Shown in pieces: positions 1 through 8,811 of a stretch of 51,051 nt of DNA. The notes under the pieces are model-generated. The model had not been told where the DNA came from. It searched no databases and saw nothing but the letters and a program-made list of their open reading frames with translations. The stretch lies in the NCBI GenBank assembly GCA_026004775.1, contig BPJU01000027.1, forward strand, positions 1 to 51,051. The letters run 5' to 3'. This DNA is from Pirellulaceae bacterium. Lineage in GTDB: Bacteria; Planctomycetota; Planctomycetia; Pirellulales; Pirellulaceae. Position 1 is the stretch's first letter. Each line of letters begins with the position of its first letter. The translations under genes and the position numbers were made by a program.

Positions 1-870
1 AGTCTCTGGTATGCCTTGGCAACGCGACTTGTGGGCAAAACCTGGCTGGGGGTACCGGAAGCGCATCGCCTGCGGCTGGTCGCCGATCAATTGGTCGAAC
101 AACTGCGTGCCGGCAGGCTGGCGGATCGGCCTTCCTGGCGGAAGCTCCTTGCGGAGGCCATCCGTGAGGCGCTGAGCCCTTCTGAAAGCGACTCGGCCGC
201 CAGACTTGCCGCTCGGCTGGAAGATCAGCAAGGTAACGCCGGACTGGCGGAACGCGTGCAGGAATTTGCCCAGCAATGGCGGCTTCTGTTTCCGGGTGGT
301 CCGCACGAGCTGGAGCTTCGTTCCCGGCCGCTTCGGGAATTATGGGAGGCCCGCGCCACCGGTTTCTGGAGACGCCTCCTGGTCGAACTCGGTTTTCCCA
401 GCCAACGGCCTCCGTGCTGGAAAGTCTTTTGGACCTTTCCCGTCTGCGGCGGATATGGCCTCGTGTTGCCCGAGGAAGCGAGCCTGTGCATGGAAGCGGT
501 GTTAGTCAACCCGCATGCGGCATTGCCCGAAACCGTACACCTGGCCTGGTTGATCGGACAACAATTGATCTGGGATTGCCTGGATCGAAACCAGGTTCGT
601 CCGGCGACTGTACGAGCCGTGGGGCTGGCCATGCTGGGGCCAGTACTGGAGGCAGCCAGGTACGTGGAGTGGTTACCAAGCGAGGGAGCCACAATTCAGG
701 ACGCAGCGCGGCTGTGGATGGACCAGCCGATCAGCAATCGTGAAGTGAGCTGCTTGGAAAGTATCTGGACCGGCGCCAAAGATCACGAAAGTCTGCTGGG
801 CCGATTGATGGAGCTGGAAGAGGCTGCCGAGAACCTCGGCAATGGGCAGGACCGGGACAGCCATGGATAG
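1..870 (+). CDS. Hypothetical protein, 5' end outside the window
   Basis: The reading frame is open from the first base, so the gene probably begins upstream; the first internal start candidate is a TTG at 16 with no convincing ribosome binding site. About 290 residues are visible, ending in a TAG stop at 868-870. The sequence is leucine- and arginine-rich and looks alpha-helical and soluble, with no signal peptide or membrane segment in the visible part. I recognise no domain. It lies 68 bases upstream of the zinc-ribbon/TerB-like gene on the same strand and may be co-transcribed with it. Function unknown. Confidence 0.6.
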   Translation, partial: SLWYALATRLVGKTWLGVPEAHRLRLVADQLVEQLRAGRLADRPSWRKLLAEAIREALSPSESDSAARLAARLEDQQGNAGLAERVQEFAQQWRLLFPGGPHELELRSRPLRELWEARATGFWRRLLVELGFPSQRPPCWKVFWTFPVCGGYGLVLPEEASLCMEAVLVNPHAALPETVHLAWLIGQQLIWDCLDRNQVRPATVRAVGLAMLGPVLEAARYVEWLPSEGATIQDAARLWMDQPISNREVSCLESIWTGAKDHESLLGRLMELEEAAENLGNGQDRDSHG

Positions 871-938
871 CAAACGTCAGTCACTTTGGTATATGCTAGA
901 AACTCGGTGAATAGAATCCAATATGCGAGGGTGAGGCT

Positions 939-1559
939 GTGATTATTATCGGTGAAATGGATCTTACGTTCACGTCAGGTAGTGGTACCTTCTTCTGCCC
1001 CACGTGTCGTACGAGTCGCGCCTTTGTGCAGAAGAAAGTGCGGCGATTTCTCACGTTGTACTTCATACCTGTCATTCCCCTACACGTCGTATCCGAACAG
1101 GTAATCTGCCAGGGTTGCCGGGGCAAATTTCCGGTCGAGGCAGTCAATTTTACGGAAGAAATGTATCGTGAACTGGCACGGCGCGAGTTCGCTGAAGATG
1201 TGCGGCGTGTTATGGTGCTGACGATGCTGGCCGATGACCAGGCGTCACCTCAGGAGATCGGCACGCTGCGGAGCGTCTACCGGCAATTGGCCGGGCGCGA
1301 GTTGTCGGACGAAGAGATCGAGCGGGACATCTTTATGGCACGCAAGACGAAAGTCAGCGCTGCTTCCTATGCGCGAACCGTAGCCAACCGCCGGTCGATG
1401 GATGAGCGGGAGTGGCTGGTGCGGGCCGCCTTCCTGGTCGCTTCCGCCGAAGGTGCGTTGACCGAAGAACGCCTCCAACAACTGAAACTGCTTCCGGTCG
1501 CGCTGGGCATTCCAGAAGATCGATTCCGGCAGATCATCGAAGAAGCGTCTCGATACTAG
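939..1559 (+). CDS. Zinc-ribbon protein with TerB-like helical domain
   Basis: 206 residues from a GTG start; a GAGG just upstream supports that start. Residues 20-25 hold CPTC and residues 53-60 hold CQGC, together a four-cysteine zinc ribbon interrupted by a hydrophobic segment (LTLYFIPVIPL). The second half, about residues 75-205, is an acidic helical region resembling TerB/DjlA-like domains (MLADDQASPQEI, then FLVASAEGALTEE), which are often metal-binding and membrane-associated in stress proteins. Known for the family: such fusions are common and poorly characterised. Inferred: a small metal-dependent accessory protein. No catalytic residues are evident. Confidence 0.7.
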   Translation: MIIIGEMDLTFTSGSGTFFCPTCRTSRAFVQKKVRRFLTLYFIPVIPLHVVSEQVICQGCRGKFPVEAVNFTEEMYRELARREFAEDVRRVMVLTMLADDQASPQEIGTLRSVYRQLAGRELSDEEIERDIFMARKTKVSAASYARTVANRRSMDEREWLVRAAFLVASAEGALTEERLQQLKLLPVALGIPEDRFRQIIEEASRY

Positions 1560-2346
1560 CCCCGACTTTTCCGTTTTCAGCAGCTTCTAGTTAAAGTCGA
1601 CTTTTGCCGGAAAGCATCGCTGCTTTAGCCGCTTGTGGAATGGGCCAACATTGCCAAGGGGTATCCGGATTATTTCGGTCATTGGGTGGTCGAAGCGCGC
1701 GTTGCTGAGGGTTTACAGTGGCTGTCGCGGTTCTTCCGCTTGCCTCCACCGTGCCGGAGCTTAACCGGTGTAACTCCTCGATAAACACTGTCCAAATTAC
1801 GGGGAGTCACCAGCCTCGTTTCTGGACACCTTTCGTGGCCAAGAGTACTCCAGCCGGCCTCCACGACACCCTGCACATGGTCTGCCGGTGCTAGACCAGG
1901 TGGACCGTGCGGCCATCTTCGCTCACCTGCCCTATATCATCCAGTCATCCGCGTTGCCCTTCGGGTGACCGTGTATCGCGACCAGAAAACAAACTCGCTC
2001 GGAGGTTGCGTACCAAATACACCAGTCCAGTGAGATGTGCGGGTGTGAGGCGGTGCTGATGTGCTGGTTTCCGGGTCGGACGTTAGTTTTGCAGGGGGAG
2101 ACGGTTCATGGCAGACGCGTTGCGCCCCAGTTTGCCTTCCGTGGTCCCGGTGGCCAAGTCCCGCCCCAGTGACGCGCTCGTGCAAGGTGGTGCCTACAAG
2201 ACAGTGTCTAATTATGTAGCCAAAAATCGGCCACCCCGTTCTTGATTCCCAGGGGTGGGGATAAATTTAAGTAAGGCAGGAGGGGTAGGCTGGGTTTCGG
2301 CAAGCGCCGTGGGCCGCGACGTGCGCGCCGAACGGAGGTGGCATCG
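1560..2346. other. Gene-free stretch with a diverged repeat
   Basis: About 790 bases with no credible gene; short open frames on both strands lack ribosome binding sites and family resemblance. Bases about 1574-1800 resemble, by eye and in the same order of blocks, bases about 4563-4800 on the far side of the RAYT-derived gene. The remainder (1800-2330) shows nothing I can name. Confidence 0.5.
1574..1800 (+). repeat. Diverged repeat, left copy
   Basis: Shares ordered blocks with 4563-4800. Examples are GGATTATTTCGGTCATTG here against GGATTATTTCCGTCAATG there, GTTTTCAGCAGC against GTTTTCGGCGGC, and GTAACTCCTCGATA against GCAACTACTCGATG. The two copies flank the RAYT-derived gene in direct orientation. 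Likely an old non-coding mobile element or the flank of one. Identity was judged by eye, not computed. Confidence 0.4.
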
Positions 2347-3984
2347 ATGGGACGTGCGGCTCGATATGAGATCTTGCCCGACGGCCAACCTGTGCGGGTA
2401 GCGTGCATCTCGGAGTGTTCTCGCCAGGAAGCCCTGTTGGGCAAGAACCCGTTGCGAGGAAAGGATTTTGCCCACAGGCGCAAAACGATTCTCGACACTT
2501 GTAACCACTACCTTCCGTCCTTTTCGTTGGAGCTCTATTCGACGGCTGTGCTGCCCAACGCCTGGGTAAGCTATTTGCACGTGCATCCGGAGTGGGCGAA
2601 GAGTTGGTCGGCTGGGGAGATACTGCTTCGCGTAAAGCGTGCTTTTCCCAGGCCGGTTGCCAAAAGGTGCAGAAAGCACCGCATCCGCTGGAGGCGTAAT
2701 GCACCGCCACCGGAAGTGCTTTGCCAGGACGTGGAGTTTATTGAGTATTGGCGGCGGCAATTGGCGTCGCTGCCCTTTTTTGAGCAAGTGGTCAAGCAAC
2801 GCGTGGCGATCCTCTTCAACCGGGAGGACCAGGTAAGCGGCCACTTTTGGTCGGACCGATATGGCTCGGTGCCGGTCAATGCCGAGTCGCATTCGATCCT
2901 GGTGGCATTGATTCAAGAAATAGAACTGGTTTCGACTGGTGTGGTCCCGATATCGGAGGTGTGTCACAGCGGGTCGCTGTGGGACCGATATGTGGGTTTG
3001 ATGCGTGAGAAAGGCCTGGAAGACGACGACAGCTTGCTCCAGGTGGTAACGGACCTCAACGAATTGGTGATCACGGGGCTGCGGACTCCGGACGGTGGCA
3101 GGATCCAGGTGGCGGGTGTGAGGCGGGAATCGGGCTTAGTAGTAGCGGGCGGGCTGCACGTGCCGGATGGTGCACAGAATCCATCACAGCAAAACCCGTC
3201 AAGGCAAAGTCCGTCAAGGCGAAATGCATCAAGGCAACATACGTCCCGGCAAGGCCGGCAGGCAAATGGGGCGGCGAGTGCCGGCGCTGTTGAGCCAATA
3301 CAAATTGATGGCTATGTGGAAGAAATACGCGAATTGCTGCCATTGGGTCCGGTGGATTGCCGGAGGGAGGGCTGGCCGGCAGCCGACGTAGACCAGTGGC
3401 ACGGGATATCGGGAATCGGGCCGGTCGACCCGGTCGAATGGGTAGCGCTTTCGCGGTGGTTGGGTGCCACATGGCGTATTTGGCGGCTGATGAAGCCCAG
3501 CGCCGATGTGGAAGAGGAGCGGATACGCCGACCGGGTCGCCATTGGAAAATCACGGACGAATTGCTCCGGGTAAAGCCACTGGATGAGAATCTGCGAGAC
3601 CGAGTGCGCCGGAATTTGGCCCATTGGCTTCAGGTGTGGGGGCAAGCCTGTCAACTGTCCGGCTTGAGCACGGAGGAAGAGGTTCAACAATGGGTCGAGC
3701 GGTTATTGGCGGTAAGGGAGAATCCGGACGAGTTGGCGGGGGTGGTTGCGCTTCTGATGGGCTATGGCGAGGCGGAGTTGGCGAGGTTGCGCGGGGTGTT
3801 GGAGCGGGTGCGGCTGCGGGTAGCGGATGTGATACGTACGGGCGAGGCGTGGGTGCGCAATCCGCGGAGGACCGCCAAGGATTTGTTAGGGTTTAACGAT
3901 TGGGTGAGGCGGCGGCGGGCAGTGTTGCGTAGGCAGCGCGAGGAGCGGGCAGGCTCGGACGAGAATCGGTTGGACTCGAGTTAG
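2347..3984 (+). CDS. RAYT (REP-associated tyrosine transposase)-derived protein, catalytic motifs lost
   Basis: 545 residues from ATG 2347, with GGAGG at 2334-2338 eight bases upstream; a GTG at 2338 is an alternative. Residues 1-220 follow the planctomycete RAYT/IS200-like layout: CISEC near residue 18, then GKDFAHRR, then a segment ending AKSWSAGE, then FNREDQVSGHFWSDRYGS. Where active members have N-H-L-H this protein has N71-A-W-V (an H78-V-H80 follows seven residues on), and where they have the tyrosine before N-P-V-R-A-G it has I-Q-E-I-E-L-V-S-T-G. Both catalytic elements therefore appear missing. A repetitive linker (residues about 278-302) leads to a 220-residue helical, basic C-terminal region of unknown type. 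Inferred: a domesticated DNA-binding protein rather than an active transposase. REP-like palindromes lie just downstream. Confidence 0.65.
   Translation: MGRAARYEILPDGQPVRVACISECSRQEALLGKNPLRGKDFAHRRKTILDTCNHYLPSFSLELYSTAVLPNAWVSYLHVHPEWAKSWSAGEILLRVKRAFPRPVAKRCRKHRIRWRRNAPPPEVLCQDVEFIEYWRRQLASLPFFEQVVKQRVAILFNREDQVSGHFWSDRYGSVPVNAESHSILVALIQEIELVSTGVVPISEVCHSGSLWDRYVGLMREKGLEDDDSLLQVVTDLNELVITGLRTPDGGRIQVAGVRRESGLVVAGGLHVPDGAQNPSQQNPSRQSPSRRNASRQHTSRQGRQANGAASAGAVEPIQIDGYVEEIRELLPLGPVDCRREGWPAADVDQWHGISGIGPVDPVEWVALSRWLGATWRIWRLMKPSADVEEERIRRPGRHWKITDELLRVKPLDENLRDRVRRNLAHWLQVWGQACQLSGLSTEEEVQQWVERLLAVRENPDELAGVVALLMGYGEAELARLRGVLERVRLRVADVIRTGEAWVRNPRRTAKDLLGFNDWVRRRRAVLRRQREERAGSDENRLDSS
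3178..3252 (+). repeat. Five 15-base tandem units inside the RAYT-derived gene
   Basis: Units at 3178, 3193, 3208, 3223 and 3238, each 15 bases and in frame, encode xPSQQ/xPSRQ/xPSRR/xASRQ/xTSRQ pentapeptides. They form a Ser/Arg/Gln-rich linker between the transposase-like half and the C-terminal half. The period is a multiple of three, so unit gain or loss keeps the frame. Confidence 0.85.
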
Positions 3985-4235
3985 TGTCCCGTGGTGGATG
4001 AAAGTTCAGTTTTTCGGAGCTTTTTTAGCAGCCCGCAAGGGGTTGTGGGGTGAGAGTCTTGTCGGTGGCGGCTTGTAAGAGCCGGTAATTGGTCATTTGG
4101 GCTTCTTGTTGCGGCTTTTCTGAGGGGTGATGTGCCAGTAGGGGCGAAGAGGCGCCTGGGAAGTACCGATATTGTCTAATGGCACAATCCACACTTGGGG
4201 TGGTATCGGTTCGCGGCCCCGCCGGAAAAACCGTA

Positions 4236-4279
4236 GTGCCTGGCACCAGGTTTTCACGGTAAGCGTGGTGCCTGGCACC
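4236..4279. repeat. Pair of REP-like palindromes
   Basis: GTGCCTGGCAC occurs at 4236-4246 and again, extended to GGTGCCTGGCACC, at 4267-4279. Each is an inverted repeat around a single central base, and the two lie 32 bases apart, about 250 bases downstream of the RAYT-derived gene. Paired short palindromes next to a RAYT are the usual arrangement of REP/BIME elements. Confidence 0.6.
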
Positions 4280-4439
4280 GTTGTTTCGCCGAGGGTTGGT
4301 TATCGCGTGGCCCGGCACGGGCTCCCTCTACCGCCTCGCCCGCTTCTTCTCAGAGTCCAGCCGCCGGAGCTCCGGGTTAGCCGAAGCTCGCCCATTGGTC
4401 CGCGGAAAGGTTAGCACCTAGTCCATTGATCTTGAAGAC

Positions 4440-4455
4440 CGACACCGCGGTGTCG
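4440..4455. repeat. 16-base perfect palindrome
   Basis: CGACACCGCGGTGTCG reads the same on both strands. It sits in the gene-free region after the RAYT-derived gene and could be a protein-binding site or another REP-like hairpin. No nearby gene decides between these. Confidence 0.5.
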
Positions 4456-4562
4456 ACTGCCAAATGGCCACCTGGCAAATGACCACGTCGCACGCCGGCG
4501 GCATACGAAAATCCTTCCAACCAGGAATCACCCTGTGACGAAGCACTAGCTTTATTCCCGCC

Positions 4563-4800
4563 GTTTTCGGCGGCCTGAAGTTAGCGTCCATTTTTCCTGA
4601 AAAGCATCATCGATTTTGTCCCTCTTAAAGTCGGGCGATAGACCCAACCGACCAACCGCCCGGCCAGCCGGATTATTTCCGTCAATGCCTGACGGAGGTG
4701 CGGCTAAGAGGTCGTTGAGGGCTCGCAGCTCCGCTTAACGGTCGTTCCTCTTTGAATCGATTACGCCCAGGTTTAGCCACTGCAACTACTCGATGCGCAG
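4563..4800 (+). repeat. Diverged repeat, right copy
   Basis: Partner of the repeat at 1574-1800, with the same block order and orientation. Continuous with the transposase remnant that follows at 4886. The whole stretch 3985-5217 has no intact gene; apart from the palindromes, this repeat and the remnant I see nothing in it. Confidence 0.4.
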
Positions 4801-4885
4801 GGGCTGAAGCGAAGGGTGTCATCGCGACCGTGGCGCCCAAGCACCTCGCGTAGCAAAGATACGTCTACCCAGCCTTCGCGACACC

Positions 4886-5020
4886 GTGGCTGCCGACTAC
4901 CGCTTCGCCAAGAGGCGGATCGTGTTGGGCTTTCGCATCACCGACCCTGCGCCAACCGGTCGTTCGCATTGCCACTTCTGGTGGCGTTGTATCGTGATTG
5001 TCAGCGCCCAGGGAGGCGAG
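4886..5020 (+). pseudogene. Transposase remnant (DDE-type, frameshifted)
   Basis: One frame reads DYRFAKRRIVLGFRITDP and a neighbouring frame continues NRSFALPLLVALYRDCQR. Together these resemble the central block of a planctomycete DDE transposase group (Y-R-F-G-x-K-W-V-V-L ... R-P-W-A-L-P-V-L-V-A-L-Y-R). A frame change between the halves, no start, and no following catalytic domain mark it as a decayed fragment. Family assignment is from memory of the motif only. Confidence 0.4.
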
Positions 5021-5217
5021 AGCGGAAAGTTTCCTGCCCGTGTTGCAGGGGGGCCACTACCCGGCTGGCACGCATCGCAGCCCATACTCGTGCCGCCCTA
5101 CTTTTCCAGCCTTACCGCTTCGATCTGGACACCGGCAAGTGGCCGACGGTATGAAGCATTCAGAACGAGCCGCATCGGGCTTGAGCAGAAAGGATACGCT
5201 CCAGAAGTGGGCAAACG

Positions 5218-6474
5218 ATGGACGAGCCGGTTGTTGTGACAGGAATCGGTTTGGTAACTTCGCTAGGGTGGGACCGCGAATCGAGCTGGCGCGGGATACG
5301 GTTAGGCCGGACACGGATCCGGCCCGTGCGTAACTTGCCTCCGCTTCCGGACAACCTGATTTGGGGAGCCACGGTACCCGGACCAGTCCGACTTCGGGGC
5401 GTGGACAAAATCCTGGCGATGGCTCGCCACGCGGCGCTGGAGGCCCTGCGCGATGCGGGGCTTCGGCAGCCGAGGGCCTGGCGACCGGAGCGAGCCGGTT
5501 GCGCGTTCAACGCACACATGGGGTACTTGGATTGGTACTATGCGGAGGCACTACCGGACCACGGGAGACCTCCGGATGTGCAATTGCCGTGGTACCGGAA
5601 ATGGCTACCACATTCCACGTGCGTTGAAATTGCCCGGTGTTTTCGGCTGCACGGCCCCCGGCTTGCCTATTCGACGGCGTGCGCCAGCAGTCTGATTGCT
5701 CTTGTCAGCGCAGCCCGCACGATCCAGACCGGGCAGGCCGATCTGATGTTGGCCGGCGGCAGCGACGCCATTGACCCACTGTTTGCGGCCGGATTCTACC
5801 GAATGGGCGTTTTAGCGAGTCGGGAGGATGGTGAGCCGCATCCGGTCTGCCGCCCGTTTGACGAAGGTCGCTCGGGTTTTGTTTTGGGAGAAGGAGCGGC
5901 GGTGCTTGTGCTGGAACGGCTGTCGCACGCGTTGCGTCGCGGTGCACGAATCTACGCCGAATGGCTCGGAGCTGCCGTCCTTAACGAGGCTCATCACGTG
6001 ACGAGCCTCGAGGTCGACAGCAAGTCACTCGCGCGCTTGTTGCAACTGGTACTCCAATCGGCACGGCTCTCCCCTGACCAGATCGACTACGTCAACGCCC
6101 ACGGAACCGGTACGCAGCAAAATGATTTCGTGGAAATAACCGCCTACCGGCAGGTATTGGCAGCCCAGAACCGGAATTTGATGGTCAGCTCCATCAAGTC
6201 GATTTTGGGGCACCTTATCAATGCTTCAGGTGCCGTAGAAACGGCGATTACCGTGCTGGCCCTGCGCGACGGTTTTCTGCCGGCGACGTTGAACGTGCGG
6301 CGGATCGACCCCAGTTGTACCTTTAATTGTCTGCCTGGGCACGGGGTGAAGCGAAAAGCGAACGTGGCTTTGAAAGTCTCTTTGGCCTTCGGTGGCCATT
6401 TGGCTGCCGTTGTATTGCGTCGTTGGCATGCCTCGGCCTCGTCAGCCGGCCATCGGTTGGCTCGAGCGGCATGA
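5218..6474 (+). CDS. Beta-ketoacyl-ACP synthase (KAS II-like)
   Basis: 418 residues, the usual length for FabF-type enzymes, from ATG 5218 (ribosome binding site weak). The N-terminus VVVTGIGLVTSLG is typical. The condensing-enzyme triad is complete: Cys155 in YSTACASS, His295 in NAHGTGT and His332 in SIKSILGH. It catalyses Claisen condensation of an acyl group with malonyl-ACP. No acyl carrier protein, ketoreductase or acyltransferase gene is adjacent, so whether it serves housekeeping fatty acid synthesis or a specialised lipid is open; the divergent Cys-flanking region and isolated position lean towards a secondary KAS. The gene is convergent with the DUF983 gene, 34 bases away. Confidence 0.88.
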   Translation: MDEPVVVTGIGLVTSLGWDRESSWRGIRLGRTRIRPVRNLPPLPDNLIWGATVPGPVRLRGVDKILAMARHAALEALRDAGLRQPRAWRPERAGCAFNAHMGYLDWYYAEALPDHGRPPDVQLPWYRKWLPHSTCVEIARCFRLHGPRLAYSTACASSLIALVSAARTIQTGQADLMLAGGSDAIDPLFAAGFYRMGVLASREDGEPHPVCRPFDEGRSGFVLGEGAAVLVLERLSHALRRGARIYAEWLGAAVLNEAHHVTSLEVDSKSLARLLQLVLQSARLSPDQIDYVNAHGTGTQQNDFVEITAYRQVLAAQNRNLMVSSIKSILGHLINASGAVETAITVLALRDGFLPATLNVRRIDPSCTFNCLPGHGVKRKANVALKVSLAFGGHLAAVVLRRWHASASSAGHRLARAA

Positions 6475-6508
6475 GCCGGTTGCCGGATCGGCGTTACGCT
6501 CGCCACGG

Positions 6509-6946
6509 CTAGTCGCCAGCTGACTGCTCCCGGCTGTTCGGCCGCTCATCGCTTCCCGGTGATAAGCTTCGGGGGCTGTCCGGATCCAACCACACATCGA
6601 AGGCAAGCCAGAGACTTCGGGCGTAGCGATGGAACCAGATCGGAAATATCAGGCAGAATACCAAAGCACCCGCCAGAAGTTGCTGGTTGCTGGCCCACCC
6701 ACCGAAGAGTAGGAGTGGGTAAACTATCGCCAAGAGCAATGCAGTCAGGCCGTAATTGATGTAGATCGATCCCAGATAAAACCCCGGTTCCCGCTGCCAA
6801 TTCAAGCCGCACTTCGGGCAACTGCGGCGCATGGCCCATCCCGAGTACAGGCGCTCGTGGCCGCAGGCCGGACAGCGCAGGCGCACAGCACGCGTCAAGA
6901 TCCGTCCCAGGGACTCGCGTGGTTTGCCGGCATCGTCGTCCACCAT
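6509..6946 (-). CDS. DUF983 family membrane protein
   Basis: 145 residues. A four-cysteine zinc ribbon (CPAC near residue 25, CPKC near 43) is followed by REPGFYLGSIYINYG, the hallmark of DUF983, then two hydrophobic segments (about residues 67-84 and 88-108) and a charged tail. Function of the family is unknown; it is widespread in bacteria. It starts 24 bases after the stop of the small exported protein gene, so the two are probably co-transcribed. Confidence 0.85.
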   Translation of the reverse strand: MVDDDAGKPRESLGRILTRAVRLRCPACGHERLYSGWAMRRSCPKCGLNWQREPGFYLGSIYINYGLTALLLAIVYPLLLFGGWASNQQLLAGALVFCLIFPIWFHRYARSLWLAFDVWLDPDSPRSLSPGSDERPNSREQSAGD

Positions 6947-6970
6947 GTGCGATCTTGTACTCGAAAGCCG

Positions 6971-7324
6971 TCACGGTCCCAGCAGATGCCGCAGGTCGTG
7001 CCAGTGCGCGCGGACAACGTGACCCGGGCCGTTGGGAACAAACCAAGGTGTGGCCGGCGCCAAAGTCACCTGAGGCCGTCGTAGCGGCCAAGGCCGCCGC
7101 ATCCCCGGCGGCAGCACGTTCGGATGCATCACGCTGCGAATCGGCTGCCACGGCATGGCGCAATCCGGGCACCCGGGCTCTCCGGTCGATCCGTAAGGAT
7201 TGGTCGGGTGCCAGTAGCGCGACAATACCGACCAGTTTTCCGCATGGGCTGGGCCGTGGCTGCCAAGAACCATAAGGGCTCCAAGTAGCAGCACCAGCAG
7301 GAGACGTCGTAACAAGCGTAACAT
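6971..7324 (-). CDS. Small exported protein of unknown function
   Basis: 117 residues from ATG at 7324, with AGGAAA upstream; the longer open frame reaching 7726 runs antiparallel through the kinase gene and is rejected. Residues 1-29 form a signal peptide (basic MLRLLRR, leucine-rich core, cleavage near GPAHA). The mature part is rich in Pro, Trp and His and holds one CPDC pair, which might bind metal. No family recognised. Lies between the kinase and DUF983 genes on the same strand. Confidence 0.6.
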   Translation of the reverse strand: MLRLLRRLLLVLLLGALMVLGSHGPAHAENWSVLSRYWHPTNPYGSTGEPGCPDCAMPWQPIRSVMHPNVLPPGMRRPWPLRRPQVTLAPATPWFVPNGPGHVVRAHWHDLRHLLGP

Positions 7325-7509
7325 CGGTGGTTTCCTGCGCGAAAGTATTGTCCGCTGGGTGAGGGAAGTTTGCCGTAAACCAAACACCATTACGTTACCA
7401 CGCGGCGGGCTGGTTACCTTTTTTTCCAATCGAACAGGCTGGACTACCGGATGGCATCGACTTGCCTTGGTCCATACAGTTATGCCAAGTTCCCCACCTT
7501 GGCAACCGC

Positions 7510-8811
7510 TCAGGCGAGTTTCCCGGATGGGGGAGGAGGAGCGACGCGCGTTTCGGCGTCGAGGATTTCTGGGGGAACACTGAGCGACGAGCCATCGGGC
7601 ACGCCGAACGCCGTGGCAGGCGGCGAGGGTTTCTTGTTTTCCGGCGGTTCGGACCGAGCCTTGGTGGTCGATTCGTCGCGCCGTGCCTGTTGCTGGCGGC
7701 GCAGCTCTTCGCGCCGCTTGGCCCACTTGGCCCGAGCCCGGACGATGCGCGGAAAATCGAATTCGACCGGCTCGCGGCGTGAAAACGGCGCCAACCGTTC
7801 CGCTACCTCGGCAGCCGTGGCAAACCGCTTTTCCGGCCGCTTGGCCATCATTTTCTCCACAATCCGCGACAGCTCTTCAGGCACGTCTTCGCGGAGAAGG
7901 TGCGGAGGTTGAATCGGTTTTTCGCGGTGAGCTCGGATTTTTTCCACATTGGTCTCGGCAGGAAACGGGGGCCGGCCGACCAGGGCGAAAAACAGTGTCC
8001 CGCCCAAACCGTATATATCCGCCCGCCGATCCACTCGGTAACTGTTGATCGCCTGCTCGGGAGCCACGTAGTCGGCCGTACCGAGCCGGTCCTGCCCCAT
8101 GATCATCGCCAACGCAAATTCTTCATCGTGCTCGTCGATCATCGCCAGTCCGAAGTCCAGCAGCTTGACGCTCCCGTCGCTACGGATGAGCAGATTGTCG
8201 GGCTTTACATCGCGGTGGACCAAACCGGCTTCATGAGCATGGTGCAGGCCCAAAGCCGCCTGCCTTACGATATCGCACGCTCTCCACACCGGCAATTTCT
8301 TGTGTAAGGCGAGTAACTCGTTCAGACTGACGCCTTTAACCAACTCCATCACCACGTAATACATCTCACCGTAACTATCCTCCAGGCGGTTGATCGACCA
8401 GGTGCGGAGGATGTTGGGGTGTTTGAGGCGCATGCCGGCCTGGGCCTCCAGTTGGATGCGCGTGAGCATGGCGATATCGCGGCGGTATCGGTCCGACAAA
8501 ACTTTGATGGCAACCTGCCAGCCGGTGGAAACTTCTTCGGCCGCGTAAACGTAACCCATCCCGCCGGAACCGAGCGGGTAGAGCAATCGATAGCCGTCGA
8601 AGGCCAGACCGCGCCAGCGCCCTTTGAGAAGCTGTTTGGCTTGAAAGATGGTCAGCTTCTTGGCCGCGATCATCGCTCGGGCAGCGTCCAGCGCGGAGTT
8701 CTGGTCGGTCCACCCGTTTTGTTGGGCTATCGCCGCACAAGCCGTCTCGTCCCACAGCCCACTGCGAGCGACCAGTTCCAGGAATTCCAATGCCGTCGAC
8801 GGTTGCGCCAT
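7510..8811 (-). CDS. Ser/Thr protein kinase (Hanks type)
   Basis: 433 residues. A helical N-terminal segment (residues 1-70) of the type found in planctomycete kinases precedes the kinase domain (74-345). Seen motifs are the glycine loop GSGGMG at 81-86, Lys103 in VAIK, HRDVKPDN with catalytic Asp201, DFG at 219-221 and GTADYVAPEQ for the activation segment. The last 70 residues are low-complexity, rich in Arg/Glu then Pro/Ser, with no membrane segment, so the protein is probably cytoplasmic. All residues needed for phosphotransfer are present. Substrate unknown; no phosphatase or FHA protein is adjacent. Confidence 0.92.
   Translation of the reverse strand: MAQPSTALEFLELVARSGLWDETACAAIAQQNGWTDQNSALDAARAMIAAKKLTIFQAKQLLKGRWRGLAFDGYRLLYPLGSGGMGYVYAAEEVSTGWQVAIKVLSDRYRRDIAMLTRIQLEAQAGMRLKHPNILRTWSINRLEDSYGEMYYVVMELVKGVSLNELLALHKKLPVWRACDIVRQAALGLHHAHEAGLVHRDVKPDNLLIRSDGSVKLLDFGLAMIDEHDEEFALAMIMGQDRLGTADYVAPEQAINSYRVDRRADIYGLGGTLFFALVGRPPFPAETNVEKIRAHREKPIQPPHLLREDVPEELSRIVEKMMAKRPEKRFATAAEVAERLAPFSRREPVEFDFPRIVRARAKWAKRREELRRQQQARRDESTTKARSEPPENKKPSPPATAFGVPDGSSLSVPPEILDAETRVAPPPPSGKLA

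Noticed and set aside
2212-2967. 251-residue minus-strand frame opposite the RAYT-derived gene
   Set aside because: Antisense shadow; the plus strand has the family match and the ribosome binding site.
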